DNA of 64,000 bases from Saprospiraceae bacterium (GTDB lineage Bacteria; Bacteroidota; Bacteroidia; Chitinophagales; Saprospiraceae), in NCBI GenBank assembly GCA_041392805.1, contig JAWKLJ010000002.1:759001-823000 (forward strand), read 5' to 3'. The translations under genes were made by a program, and so were the position numbers. Within the stretch, counting starts at the first letter, position 1; the number at the start of each line of letters is the position of its first letter. Of the stretch, positions 24,302 to 33,112 are shown piece by piece. Under the pieces are notes generated by a model, which worked only from the letters and a program-made list of their open reading frames with translations, did no database searches and was not told the DNA's origin.

Positions 24302-26725
24302 ATGGAATTGCTAAACGAAATAATGACTGCCACTAACTGCTACCACTGCGGAGATGACTGTGAAGCGGATCTGATTATCCAGGATGACAAACCTTTTTGT
24401 TGTGAGGGTTGTAAGTTGGTGTATGAGATTTTACAAGAAAAGGATCTCTGCACTTATTATGCGATGGAGCCCAATCCTGGCATGAGCTTAAAAGGGAGAC
24501 GAACCACGACCTACGCCTATTTGGAAGAACGAGAAGTGCAGGACAAATTATTAGATTTTAGCAATGATCACATTGCCAAAGTTTCCCTTTTCCTGCCGAA
24601 CATTCATTGCAGTTCTTGTATATGGTTGTTAGAAAATTTATATCAACTTCATGATGGCGTTGTGCATTCACAAGTTAACTTCCCCAAAAAGACACTATAC
24701 CTCACCTTTGAGCATAAGCTAACCAGCCTTCGCAAGATCGTAGAACTGTTGGAGAGTATCGGCTACCCTCCTGAGATCAATTTTAGTCAGCTGGAAAAAG
24801 CAGTGCAGCCACAGCGTAGCAAGGCCTTAACTTACAAACTTGGTGTTACCGGTTTTCTATTTGGCAATATCATGTTGCTGAGTTTTCCAGAGTACCTGGG
24901 TTTGGAGGCCTCTCTATATGCTACGGGATTTGGATACCTAAATATTCTGTTGGCTTTGCCACTATTATTATACAGCGGAATTGATTATTTAAAATCAGCC
25001 TATTTGGGGCTTCGGCATGGGCATTTGAATATTGATGTACCGGTTTCGCTAGGGATGTTAGCTTTGTTTGGAAGGAGTATGTACGAAATCCTTAGCCATG
25101 CAGGCGCCGGCTATTTTGATAGTTTGGCTGGGTTGATTTTTTTCCTGCTAATAGGCAAATGGTTTCAGGATAAGACCTATCATACCCTATCCTTTGAACG
25201 CGATTACAAATCCTATTTCCCGATAGCCGTGTTGGCCAAAAAAGCGGGAGAATGGGTTTCCACTCCTTTGGATAAGTTAGAAATTGGCGATGAATTATTG
25301 ATAAAAAATGGAGAACTTATTCCCACGGATGCCATTTTAAAGCGTGGAACAGCCCATATTGATTACCGTTTTGTCAGCGGAGAAGAAGACCTGGTTACGA
25401 AGAGGGCAGGTGATAAAATTTATGCTGGTGGTAAGCAAATGGGGGAAGCCATAGAGGCAACAATCGTGCGGAAAATCGCACATAGTTATTTAACCCAGTT
25501 ATGGAATGATCAGGCCTTTAAAAAAGACAAATTTTCGGGCAAACAAAGCCAAGTGGCCAGCCAGGTTGCCAAGTATTTTACGATAGCAATATTGTCAGTA
25601 GCCGGTTTGACCTTATTATACTGGTGGCCTCGCGATATAGGGACGGCCTTTAATGCCTTCACGGCGGTTTTGATCATTGCCTGCCCCTGTGCGGTTGCTT
25701 TAGCCATTCCATTTACCTATGGTAATGTTTTGCGCATGCTGGCTCGCCGTCAATTTTATTTGCGACATACGCAGGTCATTGAAGCGATCCAGACCATTAG
25801 CCATATTGTGCTAGACAAAACGGGCACCCTTACCGATAGCAGCCAAATGACTTTTTCCTACCAAGGAGAAGCCCTTCAGATAGCTGAAAAACGTTGGATA
25901 AAATCCATGGTCGCCCAATCAAACCACCCCTTGAGTATCGGTATCGCGCATTTTTTGAGGGACCTAAGCCCTGTCGCCCTAAGCAGCCTGGAAGAAAAGC
26001 CAGGCAGCGGGCTTGAAGCGGAGGTGGATGGCCAGCGGATCAGACTTGGTACTGCAAGTTTTGTGGGAAGCCCTGATGAAAGTCAGCACAAGGGGGTTTT
26101 CGTTCGCATCAATGATGAAATAAAGGGGCAATTTGTGTATAAAAATCATTACCGCAAGGCCTTTCCTGATTTTATTAAGGCTTTGCAGCAAAAGGCCTTT
26201 GAGTTGTCGCTGCTTTCTGGCGATAATGACCAGGAGCGCGAGCGGTTGTTCCCCTATTTCGGCTCCGCTCACCGACTCCACTTCCGACAGACACCTCAAG
26301 ATAAATTGAATTATATTCAAAGGCTTCAAGACACTGGGGCTCAGGTTTTGATGTTAGGCGATGGCATCAATGATGCCGGAGCCTTACAGCAAAGTGAGGT
26401 AGGTGTTGTCTTAACGGAAAACATCAACAATTTTACGCCTGCCAGCGATGCCATTTTAGCGGCTGAAAAGTTTGAGCAATTCCCTGCCTTTATTCATTAT
26501 ATCCGACAAAGTAAGTTGGTGTTGTATTTGGCCTATGCCATTGCTGCGGCTTATAATGTCGTGGGCTTAAGTTATGCGGTTCAGGGTTTATTATCGCCTG
26601 TAATTGCTGCTATTTTGATGCCTCTGAGCTCCATAACGATCGTTAGTATTGGCGTTTTGGGTACTTGGCTATTGGATAGGAAAATACTAGGTCCAGAAGA
26701 TGACAAAAGTCACTTTTGGGTTTGA
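24302..26725 (+). CDS. ccoI: P1B-type copper-transporting ATPase for cbb3 oxidase (CcoI/FixI)
   Basis: 807 residues. An N-terminal Cys cluster (CYHCGDDC, CCEGC) typical of CcoI precedes an HMA domain with HCSSC (103-106). About eight membrane helices, the metal-site CPC (near 461-463), DKTGT phosphorylation motif (near 505) and GDGINDAGAL hinge follow. CcoI-type pumps supply copper for the CuB centre of cbb3 oxidase. With the -7 element at 24290-24297, the ATG at 24302 would be leaderless; the ATG at 24323 (MTATNCYHCG) is an equally good start. Its last codons contain the distal box for the ccoS promoter. Confidence 0.92.
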   Translation: MELLNEIMTATNCYHCGDDCEADLIIQDDKPFCCEGCKLVYEILQEKDLCTYYAMEPNPGMSLKGRRTTTYAYLEEREVQDKLLDFSNDHIAKVSLFLPNIHCSSCIWLLENLYQLHDGVVHSQVNFPKKTLYLTFEHKLTSLRKIVELLESIGYPPEINFSQLEKAVQPQRSKALTYKLGVTGFLFGNIMLLSFPEYLGLEASLYATGFGYLNILLALPLLLYSGIDYLKSAYLGLRHGHLNIDVPVSLGMLALFGRSMYEILSHAGAGYFDSLAGLIFFLLIGKWFQDKTYHTLSFERDYKSYFPIAVLAKKAGEWVSTPLDKLEIGDELLIKNGELIPTDAILKRGTAHIDYRFVSGEEDLVTKRAGDKIYAGGKQMGEAIEATIVRKIAHSYLTQLWNDQAFKKDKFSGKQSQVASQVAKYFTIAILSVAGLTLLYWWPRDIGTAFNAFTAVLIIACPCAVALAIPFTYGNVLRMLARRQFYLRHTQVIEAIQTISHIVLDKTGTLTDSSQMTFSYQGEALQIAEKRWIKSMVAQSNHPLSIGIAHFLRDLSPVALSSLEEKPGSGLEAEVDGQRIRLGTASFVGSPDESQHKGVFVRINDEIKGQFVYKNHYRKAFPDFIKALQQKAFELSLLSGDNDQERERLFPYFGSAHRLHFRQTPQDKLNYIQRLQDTGAQVLMLGDGINDAGALQQSEVGVVLTENINNFTPASDAILAAEKFEQFPAFIHYIRQSKLVLYLAYAIAAAYNVVGLSYAVQGLLSPVIAAILMPLSSITIVSIGVLGTWLLDRKILGPEDDKSHFWV

Positions 26726-26765
26726 TATGGATCATCTAGTGCTTCGGTCAGCCCAATTAACTTGC
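26700..26765 (+). promoter_or_regulatory. Tandem FNR/FixK-type operator of the cbb3 operon (site 7)
   Basis: Distal box ATGACAAAAGTCAC (26700-26713, inside the 3' end of ccoI), 8 bp, proximal box TTGATATGGATCAT (26722-26735), 22 bp, -7 TAACTTGC (26758-26765). It gives ccoS and the oxidase genes their own start site in addition to read-through from ccoI. Confidence 0.78.
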
Positions 26766-26782
26766 GGACAAATTTTAAACGT

Positions 26783-26947
26783 ATGATTATTATTTTTTTA
26801 CTCATCGGAATCAGCCTTTTTGTTGCCTTAGGCTTCCTCATTGCCTTTTTGTGGGCAGTCCGTTCGGGGCAATACGAAGATGATTATACCCCATCCGTGC
26901 GCATTTTATTTGATCAGCCTATAATCAAAAAAGATGGAGATCATTAA
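26783..26947 (+). CDS. ccoS: cbb3-type oxidase assembly protein CcoS
   Basis: 54 residues from the ATG at 26783. A TTG 21 bp upstream lies within the -7 element and cannot be the start. One membrane helix (1-22) is followed by the family hallmarks FLWAVRSGQYEDDYTP and SVRILFD. CcoS is a small inner-membrane protein needed to insert cofactors into cbb3 oxidase. Its 3' end overlaps a 33-codon ORF. Confidence 0.85.
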   Translation: MIIIFLLIGISLFVALGFLIAFLWAVRSGQYEDDYTPSVRILFDQPIIKKDGDH

Positions 26948-27035
26948 TATACAAGTTTTCTTCTATCTAACCTTCCTGCTATTGCTAGGGGGTATTGCCA
27001 AACTTGGCTATGAATCTGCAAACCCTAAATCTTAG
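26934..27035 (+). CDS. 33-residue single-helix membrane peptide between ccoS and ccoN (CcoM-like?)
   Basis: ATG at 26934 and TAG at 27033-27035 enclose 33 codons: a short polar start (MEIINIQ), one hydrophobic helix (about 8-24) and the tail YESANPKS. It overlaps the end of ccoS by 14 bp and ends 4 bp before the ccoN ATG, so it fits tightly in the operon. Size and topology resemble CcoM, a single-helix cbb3 stabilising subunit of Pseudomonas stutzeri; this likeness is in form only. Confidence 0.5.
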   Translation: MEIINIQVFFYLTFLLLLGGIAKLGYESANPKS

Positions 27036-27039
27036 AAAG

Positions 27040-29172
27040 ATGTCGAAGATAGAACAATTTAGTTATGACAATGCGATTGTCAAAAATTTCGCTTACGCGA
27101 CTGTCCTTTGGGGGGTGGTCGGTATGCTGGTAGGGCTAATAGCAGCCTTCCAGCTTATCTTTCCAGCCCTTAATTTGGGGATTGCCGAAACGACTTTTGG
27201 TCGGATTCGCCCTCTTCATACCAACGCTGCCATTTTTGCCTTTGTAGGGAATGGTATTTTTATGGGGGTTTATTACTCCCTGCAACGTTTGCTGAGAACC
27301 AGAATGTACAGCGACCTGCTTTCGAAGGTCCACTTTTGGGGATGGCAGACGATTATCATTGCCGCAGCGGTCACCTTGCCATTAGGGATTACCAGTGCCA
27401 AGGAATATGCGGAGTTGGAATGGCCCATTGACCTTGCCATTGCAGTGGTTTGGATCGTTTTTGGGTGGAATATGTTTGGGACCATCTTCAAAAGACGTGA
27501 GAACCACCTCTATGTGGCCATATGGTTTTACATCGCTACTTGGATTACCGTGACGGTGTTACACGTGGTGAATAACATTGAGGTACCTTTTAGTCTCGTC
27601 AAGAGTTATCCCGTATTTGCTGGGGTTCAGGATGCGCTGGTGCAATGGTGGTATGGCCATAATGCGGTTGCTTTTTTCTTGACAACCCCTTATTTAGGCT
27701 TGATGTATTACTTCTTGCCCAAGGCTGCCAATCGGCCAGTCTATTCTTATAAATTGTCGATTATTCACTTCTGGGCCCTGATTTTTATCTATATCTGGGC
27801 GGGCCCTCACCATTTATTATACACCTCTTTGCCAGATTGGGCGCAATCTTTAGGTACCGTTTTTTCCATTATGTTGATTGCACCCTCATGGGGCGGGATG
27901 TTGAATGGCTTATTGACCTTAAGAGGCGCTTGGGATCGGGTGCGTGATGACGCTATCCTCAAGTTCATGGTGGTAGCGGTAGCAGCCTACGGTATGGCTA
28001 CATTCGAAGGTCCTATGCTTTCCATCAAATCGGTTAATGCCATCAGTCACTATACCGACTGGACCATTGGCCACGTACATATTGGAACATTGGGTTGGAA
28101 TGGGATGCTGACATTTGGTATCCTGTACTGGCTACTTCCTCGGATTTTCAACACCAAATTATACTCGACCAAACTAGCCAATACCCACTTCTGGATTGGC
28201 ACATTAGGCATCCTGTTTTATGCGATACCTTTGTATTGGGCCGGTTGGACCCAAAGTTTGATGTGGAAACAATTTACCCCTGATGGCTTTTTGCAATATG
28301 GCAACTTTTTGGAAACCGTTACCCAAATTTTGCCGATGTATGCGCTACGCGCTTTAGGTGGTACGCTTTACTTGGGCGGTGTTTTTGTGATGGTTTACAA
28401 CTTGGTAAAAACCGTTAAAAGCGGCCAGTTGGTGGCCAATGAAGCCGCCGAAGCACCAGCCAGAGAAATGAATGTGTCACATAAAGGGGAATACTGGCAT
28501 CGTTGGATTGAACGTCGACCTGTGCAAATGTTGATCGTGAGTACTGTTTTAGTATTGATCGGGGGCTTGGTAGAACTATTTCCAATGATGATGATAGATG
28601 AAAATGTTCCCAAGATCGCTTCCGTCAAACCATATACCCCCTTGGAATTGGAAGGGCGGGACATCTACATTCGAGAAGGTTGTCTCGGTTGTCACTCTCA
28701 AATGATTCGACCTTTCCGCTCTGAGACTGAACGATACGGCGAATACTCCAAATCAGGCGAGTTTGTTTATGATCGACCTTTCCTTTGGGGGTCTAAACGA
28801 ACTGGGCCAGATTTACATCGGGTGGGTGGTAAATATCCCGATAGCTGGCACTACAACCATATGCTCGATCCGGAAAGTATGTCTCCAGGCTCTATTATGC
28901 CTGCCTACCCTTGGCTATTCCGAAGAACGTTGAATACGGATTATACGGCTGCCAAGATTAAAGTGCTACAGCAATTGAATACGCCTTATCCAGAAGGTTA
29001 TGCGGATATAGCTGTTGAGGACCTTAAAGCACAAGCCGCCCAGGTGGCGAAGCGCCTGAAAGGAGACGGCGTTGAGCAAGAAGGATTGGAAAACAAAGAA
29101 ATCATAGCCTTGGTTGCTTACTTACAACGTCTCGGGACAGATATTAAGCCTAAGCCACAGGCAGGAGAGTAA
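27040..29172 (+). CDS. ccoNO: Fused cbb3 cytochrome oxidase subunits I and II (CcoN-CcoO)
   Basis: 710 residues from the ATG at 27040 (MSKIEQFSYDNAIV); an in-frame ATG at 27010 lies inside the small ORF. Residues 1 to about 480 are CcoN: about twelve or more helices with the haem and CuB histidines (RPLHTNA, WWYGHNAVAFF, GPHHLLY, HVHIGTLGWNG). After a linker, residues about 500-710 are CcoO with a membrane anchor and one c-type haem site (CLGCH) and later GPDLHRVGG and MPAYPWLF. The fusion is usual in Bacteroidota. It is the O2-reducing core of a high-affinity terminal oxidase. Confidence 0.95.
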   Translation: MSKIEQFSYDNAIVKNFAYATVLWGVVGMLVGLIAAFQLIFPALNLGIAETTFGRIRPLHTNAAIFAFVGNGIFMGVYYSLQRLLRTRMYSDLLSKVHFWGWQTIIIAAAVTLPLGITSAKEYAELEWPIDLAIAVVWIVFGWNMFGTIFKRRENHLYVAIWFYIATWITVTVLHVVNNIEVPFSLVKSYPVFAGVQDALVQWWYGHNAVAFFLTTPYLGLMYYFLPKAANRPVYSYKLSIIHFWALIFIYIWAGPHHLLYTSLPDWAQSLGTVFSIMLIAPSWGGMLNGLLTLRGAWDRVRDDAILKFMVVAVAAYGMATFEGPMLSIKSVNAISHYTDWTIGHVHIGTLGWNGMLTFGILYWLLPRIFNTKLYSTKLANTHFWIGTLGILFYAIPLYWAGWTQSLMWKQFTPDGFLQYGNFLETVTQILPMYALRALGGTLYLGGVFVMVYNLVKTVKSGQLVANEAAEAPAREMNVSHKGEYWHRWIERRPVQMLIVSTVLVLIGGLVELFPMMMIDENVPKIASVKPYTPLELEGRDIYIREGCLGCHSQMIRPFRSETERYGEYSKSGEFVYDRPFLWGSKRTGPDLHRVGGKYPDSWHYNHMLDPESMSPGSIMPAYPWLFRRTLNTDYTAAKIKVLQQLNTPYPEGYADIAVEDLKAQAAQVAKRLKGDGVEQEGLENKEIIALVAYLQRLGTDIKPKPQAGE

Positions 29173-29206
29173 TGCTTTTAACTGGCAAAGGGAAAGCTGA
29201 AAGTCG

Positions 29207-29252
29207 GAAGTCGGAAAAGGGTGTAAATTTTCAACTTCCAACTTCCGACTTC
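29207..29252. repeat. Intergenic hairpin between ccoNO and ccoQ
   Basis: GAAGTCGGAA (29207-29216) pairs with TTCCGACTTC (29243-29252), and flanking copies of the same motif (AAGTCGGAAG, CAACTTCCAAC) allow alternative pairings. There is no T-run. It may protect the ccoNO part of the mRNA or lower expression of the genes downstream. Confidence 0.5.
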
Positions 29253-29284
29253 GATCTTCCTTAGGGCCACAAAATTAACATCAC

Positions 29285-29443
29285 ATGTATAAATATATCA
29301 TTGCAGAAGCAGGAAACATCAACTGGATGGCCATTTTTGCCTTGCTGACTTTCTTTTTCTTATTTGTAATGAGCGCCATCCTCGTTTTTCGCAAAAACAA
29401 AGCTTTCATCGATAGAATGTCTAGAATGCCATTGGATGATTAA
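29285..29443 (+). CDS. ccoQ: Small cbb3 oxidase subunit, CcoQ-like
   Basis: 52 residues, ATG at 29285, TAA at 29441-29443. A short polar start, one helix (about 15-35, FALLTFFFLFVMSAILVF), then a basic KNK turn and a polar tail ending in MPLDD. This size and layout, and the place between ccoNO and ccoP, identify the small subunit usually called CcoQ or FixQ. Confidence 0.75.
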   Translation: MYKYIIAEAGNINWMAIFALLTFFFLFVMSAILVFRKNKAFIDRMSRMPLDD

Positions 29444-29482
29444 TGGAAGGTCATTTTATAAACACCGAAATTGATTTCAATC

Positions 29483-30433
29483 ATGAATAAAAAATATAAT
29501 GTATCAATGACCCTAACAATTTTGGGGTTGATGGTCGCCAATAGCTTAGCTGCGCAGGCAGAAACTGCGAGTGATCCTCATGGCATGGAAAAAATTTTAG
29601 GGAATACCCTACTGATTGTCGGAGGGGTGGTCATTGCTGCTACTTTCGGGGTATTGATCTATTTGGTGAATTTGTTATTGGAGGCCCAAAAAATTCGTTT
29701 GTTGCAAGAGCATGGTATTGAGGTCATGGAAAAAGCAGGCCTCCTCCAGAAGGAATCCTTGTGGAGCCGACTCAGTAAGCAGGCCTGGAAGCTGGTGCCC
29801 ATGGAAAAAGAAAAGGATATCCTTTTCGACCATGAGTACGATGGCATCCGAGAATTGGACAATAGCTTACCGCCTTGGTGGGTAGCTATGTTTTACCTTA
29901 CCATTTTATTTGCTGGCGTATACCTTACGTATTACCATTTTACGGATTATGGCGTAAACCAGGCCACGGAATATGCTATGGAAATGGAAACTGCCGAAGC
30001 TGCTGTTCAAGCCCATTTGGCAAAGCAAGCTGATAGGGTAGATGAAACTAATGTAGTAGCCTTGAGCGACGCTAAGGATATTGCTTTGGGCGAAACAGTT
30101 TTTACCACCTACTGCGTTGCCTGTCATGGGATGTCAGGGGAAGGTGGGGTAGGACCCAATTTAACAGATAACTATTGGATACATGGTGGGGATATCACCG
30201 CTATTTTCAAAACCATTAAATATGGGGTACCTGAAAAAGGAATGATAGCCTGGAATACCCAACTCAGGCCAGTTGAAATCCAAAAAGTTGCCAGTTATAT
30301 TATGACCTTAATTGGTACTAATCCTCCTAATCCCAAAGCACCACAAGGGGAGGAAGTGCAGCCAGTGCCTACGGATGCTTCCACAAGCGTTGATCCTAAC
30401 AAAACAGATCAGGGCATTGGAATAAATAATTAA
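29483..30433 (+). CDS. ccoP: cbb3 oxidase cytochrome c subunit CcoP (single haem)
   Basis: 316 residues from the ATG at 29483; the frame opens with a TTG at 29471. A signal or first helix (about 8-24), a second helix (about 36-60), the CcoP motif YDGIRELDNSLPPWW before a third helix, and a periplasmic cytochrome c domain with YCVACHG and GPNLTDNYWIHGG. Only one CxxCH is present, whereas proteobacterial CcoP has two; single-haem forms are common in Bacteroidota. It passes electrons from soluble cytochromes to CcoO. The C-terminal tail is Pro/Asp-rich. Confidence 0.9.
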   Translation: MNKKYNVSMTLTILGLMVANSLAAQAETASDPHGMEKILGNTLLIVGGVVIAATFGVLIYLVNLLLEAQKIRLLQEHGIEVMEKAGLLQKESLWSRLSKQAWKLVPMEKEKDILFDHEYDGIRELDNSLPPWWVAMFYLTILFAGVYLTYYHFTDYGVNQATEYAMEMETAEAAVQAHLAKQADRVDETNVVALSDAKDIALGETVFTTYCVACHGMSGEGGVGPNLTDNYWIHGGDITAIFKTIKYGVPEKGMIAWNTQLRPVEIQKVASYIMTLIGTNPPNPKAPQGEEVQPVPTDASTSVDPNKTDQGIGINN

Positions 30434-30450
30434 GGAATTGTAAATAGATC

Positions 30451-31923
30451 ATGGAAAATAAACAAGTGGAAACAGAGGATTTTTACCGCGATCGGATCGC
30501 CACAGTGGATGCAGGAGGGAAGCGACTTTGGATTTACCCTAAAAAACCCAAAGGTCCTTTTTACGCCTATCGGAAATGGGTGAGTTATGTGCTACTGCTC
30601 TTTCTTTTCGGAATGCCTTTTGTAAAGGTAAACGGTGATCCCTTTTTACTGTTTAATGTTTTAGAGCGAAAATTCATACTGTTTGGCGTTTATTTTGCGC
30701 CGCAGGATTTCCACTTGTTTGTTTTTGCTATGCTGATCTTTGTCATCTTCATCGCCCTATTCACGGTCATTTATGGTCGCCTTTTTTGCGGTTGGGTATG
30801 CCCTCAAACCATTTTTATGGAAATGGTTTTTCGGCGAATCGAATATTGGATTGAAGGAGATGCCAATGCCCAACGTCGTCTGAATAAAGCCCCGTGGACC
30901 CTGGAAAAGGTGATAAAAAAAGTTGGGAAACAAGCGATATTTTTTATTCTCGCGGTGCTAGTGGCCAATACCTTTTTGGCCTATATTATTGGCATTGATG
31001 AAGTACTTGAAATTGCGACGGAACCTATCCAAGCCAATCTTGGCGGATTTACCAGTATGATTTTGTTCTCGGCGGCCTTCTATTTTGTCTTTTCTTATTT
31101 GCGCGAGCAGGTTTGTACAACCATTTGCCCTTATGGCAGGTTACAAGGCGTTTTGTTGGATAAAAACTCTATTGTGGTTGCCTACGATTTTGTCAGAGGA
31201 GAACCAAGGGGCAAGATCCGAAAAGAGAAGCCCGAAAATGCTGTAAAACTTGATGCCGGAGTGGCAACGGTCGTACAAAAGGCTGACCCCATCGCTGCTA
31301 TTCAACAACAATTGGGTGATTGTATCGACTGTTCCTTATGTGTCCAGGTTTGTCCTACGGGCATCGATATCAGGAATGGAACACAGTTGGAATGTGTGAA
31401 TTGTACTGCTTGTATAGATGCTTGCGATGAGGTAATGGAAAAAGTAGGTCGACCCAAGGGACTTATCCGCTATGATAGTGATGAGGGTATTGAAACAGGC
31501 AAGAAGAAAATCCTGACACCCCGGGTAATCGCTTATTCCGTTGTCTTGACGATCCTTTTGGTAGCTGAGCTATTACTGTTTATGGCAAGGACAGATGTGG
31601 AGACCTTGCTGCTTCGAACCCCTGGCATGCTTTTCCAAAAAGTGGACGAAGAACACATCAGTAATTTATACAATTACCAAATTATCAATAAAACAAAAGA
31701 GACCTTTCCTGTCGAATTTCGATTGACCACCGATTACGGCAAAATCCGCCTGGTTGGCCAGCCCCCGCAAGCAAAGGAAAATGGAGTGACAGAAGGAGCC
31801 TTGTTTATTGATTTTCCGCTGGATAAGCTAAAAGGACGGAAAAACAAGGTTAAAGTGGAAGTATACGCCAACGGAAAACGCATTGATGAGATCAAAACGA
31901 CCTTTTTAGGACCAATGAAATAA
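30451..31923 (+). CDS. ccoG: cbb3 oxidase accessory ferredoxin-like protein CcoG (RdxA/FixG)
   Basis: 490 residues. Several membrane helices, a polyferredoxin motif (FCGWVCPQT and CTTICPYGR), and two [4Fe-4S] sites in CIDCSLCVQVCPTG and CVNCTACIDACDEV, then a helix near 360 and a C-terminal Ig-like FixG domain. CcoG reduces Cu(II) for delivery to the CuB centre in studied species. It follows ccoP by 17 bp. Confidence 0.93.
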   Translation: MENKQVETEDFYRDRIATVDAGGKRLWIYPKKPKGPFYAYRKWVSYVLLLFLFGMPFVKVNGDPFLLFNVLERKFILFGVYFAPQDFHLFVFAMLIFVIFIALFTVIYGRLFCGWVCPQTIFMEMVFRRIEYWIEGDANAQRRLNKAPWTLEKVIKKVGKQAIFFILAVLVANTFLAYIIGIDEVLEIATEPIQANLGGFTSMILFSAAFYFVFSYLREQVCTTICPYGRLQGVLLDKNSIVVAYDFVRGEPRGKIRKEKPENAVKLDAGVATVVQKADPIAAIQQQLGDCIDCSLCVQVCPTGIDIRNGTQLECVNCTACIDACDEVMEKVGRPKGLIRYDSDEGIETGKKKILTPRVIAYSVVLTILLVAELLLFMARTDVETLLLRTPGMLFQKVDEEHISNLYNYQIINKTKETFPVEFRLTTDYGKIRLVGQPPQAKENGVTEGALFIDFPLDKLKGRKNKVKVEVYANGKRIDEIKTTFLGPMK

Positions 31924-31937
31924 ATTAAATAAAAGCC

Positions 31938-32378
31938 ATGAAAATAAATTGGGGTACCGGCATTGCCATTTTCTACACCTTGTTTGCAAGCATCTTAGTA
32001 ATGGTAGTGATAAAGTCAAAACAATATGATCATAGTCTGGTGGTGGACAATTATTACGAAGAAGACCTGCACTACCAGTCGCATTTTGACAAATTGGTGA
32101 ATAGCCAGCAAGCTGGAATGGCCGTACAAATTTCTTTGGATAAAGCAACCGATAATATCCAGTTGGTTTTCCCCAAAGAGATGGGAAATATCAAAGGCAA
32201 CATTCACTTTTTTCGACCTTCTGATCAAAAACAGGATTTTAGCCTGGGTATTGAATTAAATACCGATAACAAGCAGCAACTGCCTGCGAATACCTTGGCA
32301 CCCGGCCTTTGGAAATTGCAGGTCGACTGGCAGTCAGCCGGGAAGGCTTTTTTTACAGAACAAGTGTTAGTGCTTTAA
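31938..32378 (+). CDS. ccoH: CcoH/FixH family protein
   Basis: 146 residues: one N-terminal membrane helix (about 6-24, GTGIAIFYTLFASILVMVV) and an Ig-like periplasmic domain with the family pattern NYYEEDLHYQ near residue 38 and PGLWKLQVDW toward the end. FixH/CcoH helps assemble or stabilise cbb3 oxidase. It starts 14 bp after ccoG and ends 2 bp before the next gene. Confidence 0.88.
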   Translation: MKINWGTGIAIFYTLFASILVMVVIKSKQYDHSLVVDNYYEEDLHYQSHFDKLVNSQQAGMAVQISLDKATDNIQLVFPKEMGNIKGNIHFFRPSDQKQDFSLGIELNTDNKQQLPANTLAPGLWKLQVDWQSAGKAFFTEQVLVL

Positions 32379-32380
32379 AT

Positions 32381-33076
32381 ATGTTAGTAACGGCATTCAT
32401 ACTCGGACTTTTTGGCAGCGTTCACTGTGTAGGCATGTGTGGCCCCATCGCTTTGGCCTTGCCCCTGAGTCGCGGGCAGCAATGGCAGATCATACAGTCT
32501 AGTATGGCCTACAATATGGGGCGGGTAGTAACTTATGCCCTCATCGGATTGGTCTTTGGCTTGCTAGGCAGGGGCATCGAAGTGGCTGGGTTCCAGAAAG
32601 TATTTTCGGTCACCATTGGCCTCTTTTTATTGACTTTCGCTTTGGCTCCCCAGCGAATGGAAGCCTTTATCCTGAAATGGCCGGGGCTTCGTCAGCTTTT
32701 TCCCTTTGTCAAAGAAAATATAAAACACCTCTTCCACAAATCCACGCTCCAATCCACCTTCACCATCGGCCTGCTCAATGGTCTGTTGCCCTGTGGCTTG
32801 GTATACCTGGCTATTGCGGGCGCCATGACCGCTGGTAGCATGCTTTCTGGTGCCCAGTTTATGGCTGCTTTTGGCTTTGGCACCTTCCCCATGATGCTTG
32901 GTCTAACGCTTCTGGGGCAATATTTAAAACCGAATTACCGCCACTGGTTACGCAAATTAGCTCCCGCAATTATGGCCGCCTTCGCCCTCCTTCTCATTAG
33001 CCGCGGACTCAATATTCCCCTGCCCAGACAGCTTGAATTTTGGCAAGCGATGCAACATCCAGTCCTTTGTCATTAG
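32381..33076 (+). CDS. TauE/SafE-like (DsbD-type) membrane protein of the cbb3 operon
   Basis: 232 residues from the ATG at 32381; an upstream frame start lies inside ccoH and is not used. Six membrane helices, with the conserved opening LGLFGSVHCVGMCGPIALAL (Cys and His in the first helix) and a GLLNGLLPCGLVYLA helix carrying another Cys. This family (sulfite exporter TauE/SafE or UreH-type) regularly closes cbb3 operons; a role in copper or thiol handling for the oxidase is inferred. It converges with a sulfatase gene. Confidence 0.85.
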   Translation: MLVTAFILGLFGSVHCVGMCGPIALALPLSRGQQWQIIQSSMAYNMGRVVTYALIGLVFGLLGRGIEVAGFQKVFSVTIGLFLLTFALAPQRMEAFILKWPGLRQLFPFVKENIKHLFHKSTLQSTFTIGLLNGLLPCGLVYLAIAGAMTAGSMLSGAQFMAAFGFGTFPMMLGLTLLGQYLKPNYRHWLRKLAPAIMAAFALLLISRGLNIPLPRQLEFWQAMQHPVLCH

Positions 33077-33112
33077 CCATGTGTTCCGAGTCCGGGTCTT
33101 CCCTTTCCCATT

